This document shows positions 33,140 to 41,642 of a stretch of 64,000 nucleotides of DNA, in pieces. The notes under the pieces were generated by a model. It was given only the letters and a program-made list of their open reading frames with translations. It did no database searches and had not been told where the DNA came from. The DNA is from JBGSTR01 sp963707135. Lineage in GTDB: Bacteria; Pseudomonadota; Gammaproteobacteria; Chromatiales; Chromatiaceae. Within the stretch, counting starts at the first letter, position 1; the number at the start of each line of letters is the position of its first letter. A program made the position numbers and the translations under genes. The stretch spans positions 372,001 through 436,000 of the forward strand of contig CAVPOY010000024.1 of NCBI GenBank assembly GCA_963707135.1, given 5' to 3'.

Positions 33140-34546
33140 CTAACGGATTTCAGGTCCGATCGGAATCCAGAGCCGCACCCGGGCCCCAGGCCGCAGTATT
33201 TCCAGGGTGAGTCCGCCGTCCGCCAGCGCCAGTCGTTCGCACACGCCTCGCAGGCCGTAGCCCTCGTCCGCACGCTGGTCACTGGCGGCGCGGGTGGCAG
33301 CAAAACCGATGCCGTCGTCCTCGACCTGCAACTCGAGGCACCCGTCCCGTCGGCACAGCCCGATCTCGCCTCGGCTCGCCCGGGCATGCTTTACCAGGTT
33401 CATCACCAGCTCCCGGGCGCACTGGAAGAGCAGGACATTCCGCGCCCGATCGAGAGCCGGGAGCGTCCCTTCCAGGCGGTAGCTCATGGTCACGCCCCAA
33501 CGGCCTTGGGTACTCTCGGCCAGCCAGCCGAGCGCCGCGGACAGCCCGCCGGTCTCCAGCACCGGCGGGCTGAGGTCGAACTGCAGGCTCCGCAGCTCCC
33601 GCGTGGACTCCGACAACAGCTCCACGCCCGCCGCGAGCAGGTTCGAAGACTCCTCATCCGGCCCCCGGGCGGCGGCCTCGATCTGTATCTGGGCCAGCGC
33701 GAGCTTCTGCATGGGGCCATCATGCAGCTCCGCGGCCAGGCGGGCCTTTTCGGTCTCCTCCATCATGGCGAGGTCCATGGCCATTCGGCGCAGCTTGTCG
33801 TTGGCCTGGTCCAACGCCCTCGTTTGGCGTGACAGATGCGTCTCCCGCTCCGCCAGGCCTTGCAGCACGTCGTTGAAGCCCTTCACGAGAGTGGTGATCT
33901 CCTCCCCCGCGTCGGGGTCCGGCAGCCGGACCGTGAAGTCCTGGTTCACCGAGATCGCCCGGCTGCGCTCGGCGAGCTCCAGGATGGGCCCTGCGATCCG
34001 CCGCTGCAGGCGCGTCGCCGCCAGCAGGGCCGCGACCAGCGTGAACAGGGCCACCAGGGCCGCCAGCAACAGATAGACGCGAAACTGATTCAGGAGTTCG
34101 TCGAGCTCCGCGTGAATCAATAGCCGCCCCACGGTGCGTCCGTCGAATTCGATCACGCGGCCGATGTCCACGCGCGGACGGACTTCGGGGAGTGCCCCTA
34201 CACTCTGGCCCGCCGGCGCATTGGCGGGATCCCGTCGCCACTCGGCGAAGGTCCGGCCGCCCGCGTCCACGAGACTGGCCGAGCGGATCTGGTACTCCCT
34301 CGAGAGGGTTGCCAGGTGGCGCTGCGCCGTCTCGGGGTCATCGAAGACCAGCGCGGAGATGCAATTTTCCCCCACCACGGCCGCCAGCACCTCGAGGTCC
34401 CGAATCATATGGTCGCGAAACAGTTTCACGTCCATGAGCGCCGAGAGAAGCGTGCTGAGCCCCAGGGTGAGCAGGGCGAGCGACGCGAATGCGGCCAGCA
34501 GACGGGTGCGGATCGAGCGGCCCGCCGCGCGGGCGGGGCCTGTCAT
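33140..34546 (-). CDS. Sensor histidine kinase with CHASE8-like sensor and HAMP
   Basis: 468 residues. TM1 about 14-38, periplasmic CHASE8-like domain (DLEVLAAVVGENCISALVFDD with nearby ETAQRHLATL), TM2 about 157-178, HAMP (about 180-235), then a HisKA_3 dimerisation helix with phospho-His in ARLAAELHDGPMQKLAL (about 272) and an HATPase domain (ELVMNLVKHARA N-box, VEDDGIGF, GYGLRGVCERL). This is the NarX/DegS class that pairs with LuxR-type regulators. The start overlaps the YfiR-family stop as ATGA, so periplasmic YfiR-like protein and kinase are made together and may interact. Confidence 0.92.
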   Translation of the reverse strand: MTGPARAAGRSIRTRLLAAFASLALLTLGLSTLLSALMDVKLFRDHMIRDLEVLAAVVGENCISALVFDDPETAQRHLATLSREYQIRSASLVDAGGRTFAEWRRDPANAPAGQSVGALPEVRPRVDIGRVIEFDGRTVGRLLIHAELDELLNQFRVYLLLAALVALFTLVAALLAATRLQRRIAGPILELAERSRAISVNQDFTVRLPDPDAGEEITTLVKGFNDVLQGLAERETHLSRQTRALDQANDKLRRMAMDLAMMEETEKARLAAELHDGPMQKLALAQIQIEAAARGPDEESSNLLAAGVELLSESTRELRSLQFDLSPPVLETGGLSAALGWLAESTQGRWGVTMSYRLEGTLPALDRARNVLLFQCARELVMNLVKHARASRGEIGLCRRDGCLELQVEDDGIGFAATRAASDQRADEGYGLRGVCERLALADGGLTLEILRPGARVRLWIPIGPEIR

Positions 34547-35124
34547 CGCAGGACCTCCGCCACGTCGTACAGCTGCGCGGACACCTTGAGGTCGCGGCCC
34601 TCGAGCGCCGCCGGATCGATGCGGATGCGCAGCCGGTCGGTCTTGCGGAAGATGTCCGGCTTGCGGAACAGTTCGATGGCGACGCCGCGGCCCGCGAAAC
34701 CCGGTGTGTCCCCGACCAGCAGCGTCGGCTCGCCGGCCGTGCGCCGGACGATGGCGGCGAGTTGGTGCTCGGCGCCCGCGCCGACGAACAGGATCTCACA
34801 GGGCGCAATGGCGCCCGGAGTCGCGTAGGCTCGGATCTCGATCCGGCGATCGTCGACCCGCTTGCCGTCCTGCTCCAGCTCCCGCAACCGCGCCTCCATG
34901 GCGGGGTCGCCGATCACGCCGATGCAGAAGGACCGCCCGTCCGCCGCCTTGGGCCATTGGACGAAGCGGGTGAAGTTGTAGATGTACGCCACCTCGAGCT
35001 CGCGGAGCAGGTCCTTGCCCTCCGCGCTCTGCGCCGGGTCGACCGCAAACAGGCACTGGAGAACAAGGAGCAGCAGCGCGCCAACGCGCCGGTTCGGGCG
35101 GCGAACGGGCCCCCGCGCACCCAT
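34543..35124 (-). CDS. YfiR family periplasmic protein
   Basis: 193 residues with a signal peptide (basic start, then LLLLVLQCLFAVDPAQSA) and the DUF4154/YfiR domain: LEVAYIYNFTRFVQWP, FCIGVIGD, CEILFVGAGA, PTLLVGDTPGFAGRGVAIELF and DRLRIRIDPAAL. YfiR is a periplasmic repressor of the diguanylate cyclase YfiN in Pseudomonas; many family members instead sit beside TonB receptors and kinases, as here. Cys residues at C of FCIGV and CEILF may form a disulfide. It is coupled to the kinase gene by ATGA and follows the receptor gene by 80 bases. Confidence 0.9.
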   Translation of the reverse strand: MGARGPVRRPNRRVGALLLLVLQCLFAVDPAQSAEGKDLLRELEVAYIYNFTRFVQWPKAADGRSFCIGVIGDPAMEARLRELEQDGKRVDDRRIEIRAYATPGAIAPCEILFVGAGAEHQLAAIVRRTAGEPTLLVGDTPGFAGRGVAIELFRKPDIFRKTDRLRIRIDPAALEGRDLKVSAQLYDVAEVLR

Positions 35125-35204
35125 CTACGCGGAACCCGGATCGTCGGGATACGCAGGCGCGCGCCGCTCCTCGCCCGCCCGGACCGCCGAAGGGGGGCGT
35201 GCGC

Positions 35205-37289
35205 TCAAAATTCCCAGCCGACGGTCGCTGTGATCACCCGCCCCACGCCGATCAGCCCGCGCTCGAAGTCGGCCAGCTCCCTGGCCGGGTAGCGGATTTC
35301 GGCGTCGAGCAGGTTCGAGACGTTGAGGTTCGCGTAGAAGCCGTTGCCCGGGTGCCGGTAGCGCAGGTTCGCCCCCAGGTTCCAGTAGGGGTCGACGCGC
35401 TCGCCGATTCGCTCGGTGACGCCCGGGTTCGCGCCGTCCACGAAGTTCCAGTCCGCGTCCATGCTGCCGACGAAATGGGCGTAGGCGGCATAGGTCATGG
35501 GCCCGCGCGTGTAGTCGGCCTTGAGCTTCAGCAGCAGGGCCGGTGAGTAGCCGGGGTCGATACCCGTCGCCTGGTCCTCCGTGTGCTGCCAGGTGGCGCT
35601 CGCGCTCAGGTTCAGCGCCGGCAGCGGGCTCAGCTCGCCGATCAGCTCCAGGCCGTTGGTCGTCCACTCGCCCGAGTTGTCGTCTACCGCCCGGTAATCC
35701 CCGGTGTCGGGGTCGACCCGCTGGATGATGCGCACGATGTTGGATGTGCGGTTGCGGAACAGGCTCGCGCTCAGGGTCCAGGCGGGCCGGGTCTGCACAT
35801 AGACGAGCTCGGTGGTCTCGATGCGCTCGGGCTGGGTGAACTGGATCTGGTCGTTGTCCTGCGCCGCGGTGCCCCAGATCAGCTTCAGCACCTGCCGCGC
35901 ATCCAGGCTCCAGAGTGCCGCAACGCGCCCCGTGATCAGGTTTCGGTCGTCGACCGGGATGTCCTCGGCGAGCCGGGTGCCGGTCAGGAAATTGTCGCTG
36001 GTGTAGTGGTAGGAGTCCGGGAGGAGCGAAAAGCGCACCCCGCCGATGAGGCGCAGCCGGTCCGTGGGGCTCCAGCCGAGCTCGGTGAACAGGTCGTGCG
36101 TCGCAAAGCGGCCGACACGGTTCGTCGTATCGACCAGGGGCGGCACCGAGGCCGCGTTTTCGATGTCGTCGACCAGCCGGAAGCGGTATCCGGCGAGCAG
36201 ATTGAGATTCGGAAACGGGTCCCACACGAGGTCGACCTCGACGTCCCAGCGCCGGTAGCGCTGCAGCTGGTCGCCGTCCAGTGCCGGGTAGACGGCGTCG
36301 ATCTCGTGGAGATCGGCATTCTCGTCGCTCACGACCGTGCTGGCGCGCAGCCCCAGCGTCTCGGAGATGGCATGCTCCCAGCCGAGCGCGGCGTGCCAGG
36401 TGGTCAGGCGCAGCCGGTTGCCGTCATCGAAGCTCGGCGTGAAGAGATAGACCCCGTACTGCTTCTGCGTATAGCGCAGATCCGCGGTCCATTCGCCCCG
36501 TCCCGCGGACAGGTCCAAGCTAAGATCCCGTTGGGTCACGTCCCCGTCCAGGCTGGAATGCATTCCCGGTACGAGCGCCGCTAGCTGCCCGGCACCCATC
36601 ATGTCCTCGTAAGCGCCGTCAAGACCGTTGGTGCGGTAGCCGCCGGCGTTGAGCACAACAAACCCCTCGTCGGTCGCCGTCCCCATGCGGGCGAACAGGC
36701 GACCGCTGTCGCGGCTGCCGTAGCTCGCCGAGACCCGGGGGCCGTTGCGGCCGATACCGTTGGTCACCACGTTGATCACGCCCAGGAAGGCGTTGTTGCC
36801 GTAGATGACCGACATGGGGCCGCGGATCACCTCGATGCGGTCAATGGACTCCACCGGGATGTTCAGATGCGCGATCTCGGGAATGGTCAGCGCCTTCTGC
36901 CGCGTCTGATGCTGCGGAACGCCGTTGACCAGGAGCTGGACGCCGCCGCCCACGGTGCCGCGGTTGCCGATCAGGCGCTCGTCGATGGTATCCAAAATGA
37001 AGAATCCCGGTACGTTGCGCAAAAGCTCCTCGAAGGTAACCCAGCCGTAACGCTGGATCTCCTCCCGGGTGAGGATGGTCACGCTGGCCGGGATGTCGCG
37101 GATCTGCTCGTCGCGCTTGCCGGCGGCGCGGATCTCGACCTGAAGGAGGTCCTCGAAGGGGAGGTCGAGCAGGTCGCCGGGATCTGGAGCCCCACCCTGC
37201 GCGGGCGCCACGGGCGCGCTGAACAACAGGGTCAGCAGGGGGATCCAGCCGCGGCGCGCGCGGGGCCATCCCTGGGCGGGCGAAGCCAT
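35205..37289 (-). CDS. TonB-dependent receptor
   Basis: 694 residues. Signal peptide (WIPLLTLLFSAPVAPAQG), plug domain (about 45-170; DIPASVTILTREEIQRYGW, FEELLRNVPGFF, QLLVNGVPQHQ, RIEVIRGPMSVIYGNNAFLGVINV in parts) and a 22-strand type barrel ending ITATVGWEF with the terminal Phe. A classical TonB box is not obvious; LLDLPFEDLLQVEI near residue 45 is the motif often found in vitamin or metal receptors of this subtype. Substrate unknown. It follows vapC by only 4 bases and precedes the YfiR, kinase and regulator genes on the same strand. An outer membrane uptake or signal role for the cluster is inferred. Confidence 0.92.
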   Translation of the reverse strand: MASPAQGWPRARRGWIPLLTLLFSAPVAPAQGGAPDPGDLLDLPFEDLLQVEIRAAGKRDEQIRDIPASVTILTREEIQRYGWVTFEELLRNVPGFFILDTIDERLIGNRGTVGGGVQLLVNGVPQHQTRQKALTIPEIAHLNIPVESIDRIEVIRGPMSVIYGNNAFLGVINVVTNGIGRNGPRVSASYGSRDSGRLFARMGTATDEGFVVLNAGGYRTNGLDGAYEDMMGAGQLAALVPGMHSSLDGDVTQRDLSLDLSAGRGEWTADLRYTQKQYGVYLFTPSFDDGNRLRLTTWHAALGWEHAISETLGLRASTVVSDENADLHEIDAVYPALDGDQLQRYRRWDVEVDLVWDPFPNLNLLAGYRFRLVDDIENAASVPPLVDTTNRVGRFATHDLFTELGWSPTDRLRLIGGVRFSLLPDSYHYTSDNFLTGTRLAEDIPVDDRNLITGRVAALWSLDARQVLKLIWGTAAQDNDQIQFTQPERIETTELVYVQTRPAWTLSASLFRNRTSNIVRIIQRVDPDTGDYRAVDDNSGEWTTNGLELIGELSPLPALNLSASATWQHTEDQATGIDPGYSPALLLKLKADYTRGPMTYAAYAHFVGSMDADWNFVDGANPGVTERIGERVDPYWNLGANLRYRHPGNGFYANLNVSNLLDAEIRYPARELADFERGLIGVGRVITATVGWEF

Positions 37290-37293
37290 GTTG

Positions 37294-37725
37294 TCAGCCT
37301 GCCAGCGGATTGATGTGCCGGACGCCCGCGAACCGCTTGAAGTCGTTGTCGGCCGAATAGACCGTACAGCCATGCTCGATCGCCAGCGCGGCGATATGAG
37401 CGTCCGTCGTTAGGTTGCCGCCCGTTCCGTTCGCGGCCACGAGTCCGCGCAGGACTTGCCAGTGGTTCGGGCCCGGGGGGACCGCCCTTGCCGAGGGCTG
37501 TTCAAGCCACTGATCGACATAGTCGATGGCCTGGGCAACAGAGAGCGGGCGCTCGAACACGAGGGGGTTGGTGCAGATTCGCAAAAAGGCGAGCAGAACG
37601 ACCCAAGGCAGCCCGACGGTCCGGGATCCACCGAGCGCTTGCTCCAGCCAGGCTCGAGCCGCCGCGTGGGGCGGCAGGTCCGCGTTGATCGCGTAGATAA
37701 GAAGATTCGCATCCACCAGGATCAT
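37294..37725 (-). CDS. vapC: PIN-domain ribonuclease toxin (VapC-like)
   Basis: 143 residues. The PIN acidic residues are seen: MILVDANLLIYA (first Asp), NLTTDAHIAALAIEHGC (Asp), and VYSADNDFKRF (Asp pair), with a family sequence in between. VapC toxins cleave RNA with magnesium; this subgroup (LLAFLRICTNP) is common in proteobacteria. The start overlaps the antitoxin stop as ATGA. Its stop lies 4 bases before the TonB receptor start codon, an unusual arrangement that could place the receptor under control of the toxin-antitoxin promoter. Confidence 0.9.
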   Translation of the reverse strand: MILVDANLLIYAINADLPPHAAARAWLEQALGGSRTVGLPWVVLLAFLRICTNPLVFERPLSVAQAIDYVDQWLEQPSARAVPPGPNHWQVLRGLVAANGTGGNLTTDAHIAALAIEHGCTVYSADNDFKRFAGVRHINPLAG

Positions 37726-37991
37726 CGCCGTTGTCCCAGCTTTTCGCGCAGCGCGTCGTCTTCGAGGGCGTCGGCCAGGGCGAGCGCCTTGACCAGATCG
37801 ACCCCGGCGCGCGGCTGCCCCAATGAGCGGGGCTTGAGCCGATAGGGGCTCGCCGGCGGGCGCTCCAGCGCCGCCAGACCCGCCCTCAGCGCGTCCTCGA
37901 CGACCTGCTTGAAAGGCCTGCCGGAGGTCTGTGCGAGCCGTTTCAGATCAGTCAGGAGCTGATCCTCGATCGTTAGGGTCGTACGCATCAA
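37722..37991 (-). CDS. vapB: Ribbon-helix-helix antitoxin (VapB-like)
   Basis: 89 residues. An N-terminal ribbon-helix-helix (MRTTLTIEDQLLTDLKRLAQTS, in parts TTLTIEDQLL and KRLAQTSG) should bind the operon's own promoter. The C-terminal half (RLKPRSLGQPRAGVDLVKAL and EDDALREKL) wraps the toxin. Two adjacent ATGs (37991, 37988) are possible starts. It precedes vapC with an overlap. Confidence 0.87.
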   Translation of the reverse strand: MMRTTLTIEDQLLTDLKRLAQTSGRPFKQVVEDALRAGLAALERPPASPYRLKPRSLGQPRAGVDLVKALALADALEDDALREKLGQRR

Positions 37992-38397
37992 GATGTCTCC
38001 ACGCTCGTCGTAATGATGCGCAGTCTACCGGGCGTCCGGCGTGCCGACCAGCCCGGCCCCGCCGGGCTACCCCGGCCTGCTTCTGTCCCGCGCGTGCCGG
38101 CGGCGGAGAACGGATCGGGTCGGGCTGACGGGAATCCACCCGTCAACCCTACCGGGCCGCGCCCGAGGCGCCAATCCGAGGTCGAACAGGGCAATTCCTT
38201 ACGTAGAGCGCCCAACGTCCACGGACGATGCCGGCTGATATGGTTTCGATCGCCAGGGTGGCCGGTTTTGTTCGAGGCCGGCCGCAGTGCCGTCCGCAGG
38301 TCCGACGACGGGTCGCCTAGCTCCGTCGGCGCGCCTGACCACCTGCGGCCTCGGATGGGTTATTCTGACGCCTTTAGCCGAGCCCAGATCCAACCAG
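37992..38397. other. Divergent intergenic region vapB-thiG
   Basis: About 400 bases containing both promoters. Several short frames run through it but none is supported. I looked for the conserved TPP riboswitch pieces (CTGAGA and the GATCTGGATAATGCCAGCG-like block) upstream of thiG and did not find them. Confidence 0.5.
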
Positions 38398-39195
38398 ATG
38401 CCCACCGACATTCGATACACCGACCGCCTCACCGTCGCCGGCCAGGAATATGGCTCGCGCCTGTTGGTCGGAACCGGCAAGTACAAGGATATGGACGAGA
38501 CCGCCCGGGCCATCGAGGCTAGCGGCGCCGAGATCGTGACCATCGCGGTGCGTCGCACCAACATCGGCCAGACGCCCGGGGAGCCGAATATTCTCGAGGT
38601 CCTGCCGCCGGAGCGCTACACCATCCTGCCAAACACCGCGGGCTGCTACGACGCCGATACCGCCATACGCACCTGCCGGCTGGCGCGCGAGCTGCTGGAC
38701 GGACACTCGCTGGTGAAGCTGGAGGTGCTGGGCGACGAGCGGACCCTGTTCCCGGACGTGCTGGCGACCATCACGGCCGCCGAGCAGCTGGTCAAGGAAG
38801 GCTTCGACGTGATGGTCTACACCAACGACGACCCGATCATCGCCAAGCGGCTCGAAGAGATCGGCTGCGTCGCGGTGATGCCGCTGGCCGCCCCGATCGG
38901 ATCCGGCCTCGGGATACGCAACCCGCTGAACATCCTGACCATCGTCGAGAACGCCACGGTGCCGGTGCTCGTGGACGCGGGCGTCGGCACGGCCTCGGAC
39001 GCGGCGGTTGCCATGGAGCTCGGTTGCGACGGCGTGCTGATGAACACCGCCATCGCCGCCGCCAGGGACCCGATCCTGATGGCGAGCGCGATGCGCAAGG
39101 CGATCGAGGCAGGGCGGGAGGCCTTTCTCGCCGGCCGGATGCAGGCAAAGCGCTTCGCATCGGCATCGTCCCCGATCGAGGGGCTGTTCTTCTGA
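38398..39195 (+). CDS. thiG: Thiazole synthase
   Basis: A 265-residue TIM barrel that builds the thiazole phosphate of thiamine from deoxyxylulose phosphate, dehydroglycine and ThiS thiocarboxylate. Motifs: SRLLVGTGKYKD, IVTIAVRR, LPNTAGCYDADTA, VKLEVLGDERTL with the Schiff-base lysine (about residue 101), VMPLAAPIGSGLGI, VLVDAGVGTASDA and MELGCDGVLMNTAIA. ThiS, usually encoded upstream, is not found next to it. trmB follows after 85 bases. Confidence 0.95.
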   Translation: MPTDIRYTDRLTVAGQEYGSRLLVGTGKYKDMDETARAIEASGAEIVTIAVRRTNIGQTPGEPNILEVLPPERYTILPNTAGCYDADTAIRTCRLARELLDGHSLVKLEVLGDERTLFPDVLATITAAEQLVKEGFDVMVYTNDDPIIAKRLEEIGCVAVMPLAAPIGSGLGIRNPLNILTIVENATVPVLVDAGVGTASDAAVAMELGCDGVLMNTAIAAARDPILMASAMRKAIEAGREAFLAGRMQAKRFASASSPIEGLFF

Positions 39196-39280
39196 CGCGC
39201 TCAACCCGTGTGCCCGGACGCATACGGGCACACACTCCCAATGCCATCCGACCCTCTGCCGCAGCCGATGCAGTCCGGAC

Positions 39281-40003
39281 TTGATCACTTCCGCTAGACC
39301 CCCAACGGAGCCGCCCGCGACCCCCGGCCACCGTGCTATCCGCAGCTTCGTATTGCGCGAGGGACGGCTGACAAGCGCCCAGGATCGCGCGTTTCGGGAT
39401 CTGTGGCCGCGTTTCGGTGTGGACTGGCAAGCGGGGACGACGCTCGATCTTCCGACGCTCTTCGAGCGCGCGAGCCCGCTGACCCTCGAGATCGGTTTCG
39501 GCAACGGCGACAGCCTGGCGACCATGGCGGCGGACGACCCAACCACCAACTGGCTTGGCGTGGAGGTCCACCGGCCTGGTCTGGGGCACCTGCTGCTGGA
39601 GATCGAGCGTCGCGGGCTCGAGAACCTGCGGGTCATCCGCCACGACGCGGTCGAGCTCCTGGAGCACGGCATCCCCGCGGGCGGCGTGGATCGGGTGCAG
39701 TTGTTCTTCCCCGACCCCTGGCCCAAGAAGCGACATCACAAGCGGCGCATCCTCACGCCGCGCTTCGTCGGTCTGCTCGCACAAGCGCTGCGCTCGGGCG
39801 GCATCTTCCACGCGGCGACCGACTGGGAGCCCTACGCGGAGCAGATGCTCGACGTGCTTGGCGCACCCTGCAGCCCATTCGAGAATACCGTCGGGCCCGG
39901 GCGTTACGCCCCGCGTCCGGCGTCGCGGCCGCTCACCCGCTTCGAGCTTCGCGGCGAGCGCCTGGGCCATCCGGTCCGGGATTTGCTGTTTCGCCGGCGC
40001 TGA
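39281..40003 (+). CDS. trmB: tRNA (guanine-N7-)-methyltransferase
   Basis: 240 residues. Makes m7G46 in tRNAs using S-adenosylmethionine. The SAM loop is LTLEIGFGNGDSL, followed by NWLGVEVHRPG, VIRHDAVELL and the signature FFPDPWPKKRHHKRR, then a terminal TRFELRGERLGHPVRDL. The only early in-frame start is TTG at 39281; the first 15 residues are low complexity, and a later TTG at 39353 would cut them off. The stop overlaps the next start (TGATG), coupling it to the iron export genes. Confidence 0.93.
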   Translation: MITSARPPTEPPATPGHRAIRSFVLREGRLTSAQDRAFRDLWPRFGVDWQAGTTLDLPTLFERASPLTLEIGFGNGDSLATMAADDPTTNWLGVEVHRPGLGHLLLEIERRGLENLRVIRHDAVELLEHGIPAGGVDRVQLFFPDPWPKKRHHKRRILTPRFVGLLAQALRSGGIFHAATDWEPYAEQMLDVLGAPCSPFENTVGPGRYAPRPASRPLTRFELRGERLGHPVRDLLFRRR

Positions 40004-40617
40004 TGTCTGCGCTGCGCCTTCAGGGCATCCGCGCGCGGGTGCTCGCGCCGGTGGATCTCACGCTCGAGGCCGGCGAGCTGGCATTCGTCGCCGGGCCGTC
40101 GGGGAGCGGCAAGAGCCTGTTACTGCGGGCGATTGCGGACCTCGACCCACACGATGGCGAGGCCTGGGTCGGTGCCCAGGCCCGCTCGGGGATGACCCCG
40201 CCCGAGTGGCGCCGCCGGGTGGGGCTGCTCCCGGCCGAGGCGAGCTGGTGGGCGGACACCGTGGGCGAACATTTCCCGCACTCCAGCGACGGCGACGGGC
40301 CGACGGCCAGTGCGCTGACCGGGCTGGGCTTCGGCGCCGACGTGCTCGGCTGGTCGGTGTCCCGGCTCTCCACCGGCGAGCGCCAGCGCCTCGCGCTCGC
40401 CCGCCTGCTGGCGCAGCGCCCGGAGGCGTTGCTGCTGGACGAGGCCACCGCCAACCTCGATCCGGGAAGCCGCGACCGGGTCGAATCCGTGGTGGAAGTC
40501 TTCCGCGCCGAGACCGCGGCAGCCGTGATCTGGGTGAGTCACGATCCGGAGCAACGGGCGAGACTCCGCGGGCAGCGGTTGCTGATCCGCGACGGACGGC
40601 TGGAGCCGGAAGCGTGA
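40003..40617 (+). CDS. fetA: ABC transporter ATP-binding protein (FetA/YbbL-like)
   Basis: 204 residues, a compact ABC ATPase. Walker A GPSGSGKS (about residue 32), Q-loop area LLPAEASWWAD, signature LSTGERQRLALARLL with Walker B ALLLDEATANLD, and H-loop VIWVSHD. Together with the permease that overlaps it downstream (GTGA) it matches E. coli FetAB, which exports iron and helps resist oxidative stress. It is translationally coupled to both trmB and the permease. A ferric siderophore role is less likely because no binding protein is encoded. Confidence 0.87.
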   Translation: MSALRLQGIRARVLAPVDLTLEAGELAFVAGPSGSGKSLLLRAIADLDPHDGEAWVGAQARSGMTPPEWRRRVGLLPAEASWWADTVGEHFPHSSDGDGPTASALTGLGFGADVLGWSVSRLSTGERQRLALARLLAQRPEALLLDEATANLDPGSRDRVESVVEVFRAETAAAVIWVSHDPEQRARLRGQRLLIRDGRLEPEA

Positions 40618-41417
40618 ACCTGATCCACCTGACACCCCTGGACCTGGCGCTATCCAGCGGCCTGGTCCTACTGCTCGCGGCCATGTCCTGGCGGCTGCAT
40701 CTCGGGGTCGAGCATCGGGTGCTGATCGCCGCCGCGCGCAGCACCGTGCAGCTATTGCTGGTCGGACTGGTGCTCCATGCGCTGTTCGCACAGACCAATC
40801 CCGCGCTGATCGGCCTGATGGCGCTGGTGATGCTATTCGTCGCCGGTTTCGAGGTGCTCCAGCGCCAGAAACGGCGCTACCGGGGTGCGTGGGGCTACGG
40901 AATCGGCGCCCTGTCGATGTTCTTGTCCTCGTTCAGCGTGCTGGTGCTCACGCTTACCGTGATCATCGGCGTCGAGCCCTGGTACCAGCCCCAGTATCTG
41001 ATCCCGTTGCTCGGCATGCTGCTGGGCAACACCATGAGCGGAGTCGCCATCGCGCTGGACGGCCTGACGCGCAACGCCTGGGATGGCCGCGGGCGCATCG
41101 AGGCGCGGCTGCTGGCGGGCGGAACCTGGGAAGAGGCGATCGCCGACATTCGCCGCGACGCCCTGCGCTCGGGGCTGATCCCGATCGTCAATGCCATGGC
41201 CACCGCGGGACTGGTCAGCCTGCCGGGCATGATGACCGGCCAGATCCTCGCCGGAAGCCCGCCGATGGAGGCCGCCAAGTACCAGCTCATGATCATGTTC
41301 GTGATCTCGGCGGGCACCGGGATCGGCTCGGTCGCCGCGGTATGGATCGGCTCGCGGAGGCTGTTCGACGAGCGCCAGCGACTGCGCCTGGACCGGCTCA
41401 AGGGCGATAAAGGCTGA
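40614..41417 (+). CDS. fetB: Iron export ABC transporter permease (FetB/YbbM-like)
   Basis: A 267-residue permease with about seven hydrophobic helices. Family segments: HRVLIAAARSTVQLLLVG near the N-terminus, LIPLLGMLLGNTMSGVAIALD in the middle and GLIPIVNAMATAGLVSLPGMMTGQILAG in parts near the end; the basic tail RLKGDKG faces the cytoplasm. The GTG start overlaps the ATPase stop. It is the exporter partner of FetA. The last gene of the thiG-trmB-fetAB run. Confidence 0.9.
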   Translation: MNLIHLTPLDLALSSGLVLLLAAMSWRLHLGVEHRVLIAAARSTVQLLLVGLVLHALFAQTNPALIGLMALVMLFVAGFEVLQRQKRRYRGAWGYGIGALSMFLSSFSVLVLTLTVIIGVEPWYQPQYLIPLLGMLLGNTMSGVAIALDGLTRNAWDGRGRIEARLLAGGTWEEAIADIRRDALRSGLIPIVNAMATAGLVSLPGMMTGQILAGSPPMEAAKYQLMIMFVISAGTGIGSVAAVWIGSRRLFDERQRLRLDRLKGDKG

Positions 41418-41642
41418 CGCGCCCGAGAACGGCCAATTCAATACCCGACCGCGTTGGTTGCCCTATACTCAACCCCGTCGCGGCTCCCTTTTTCGCGCCC
41501 CGCACCATTGCATCCCCGTCGCGCCTCGATCTTTCGGGGTCTCGGTTCTAAAGCACACCGCGAGTGGGAGGATCCGAGGCGACTGCTGGCCTGTAGTGAG
41601 GGTCCTGAATCTAGCAGATCGAGATTTCGAGGCGTCGACCGA

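Noticed and set aside
38000..38397. TPP riboswitch before thiG
   Set aside because: The conserved TPP core blocks are not present in the upstream region.
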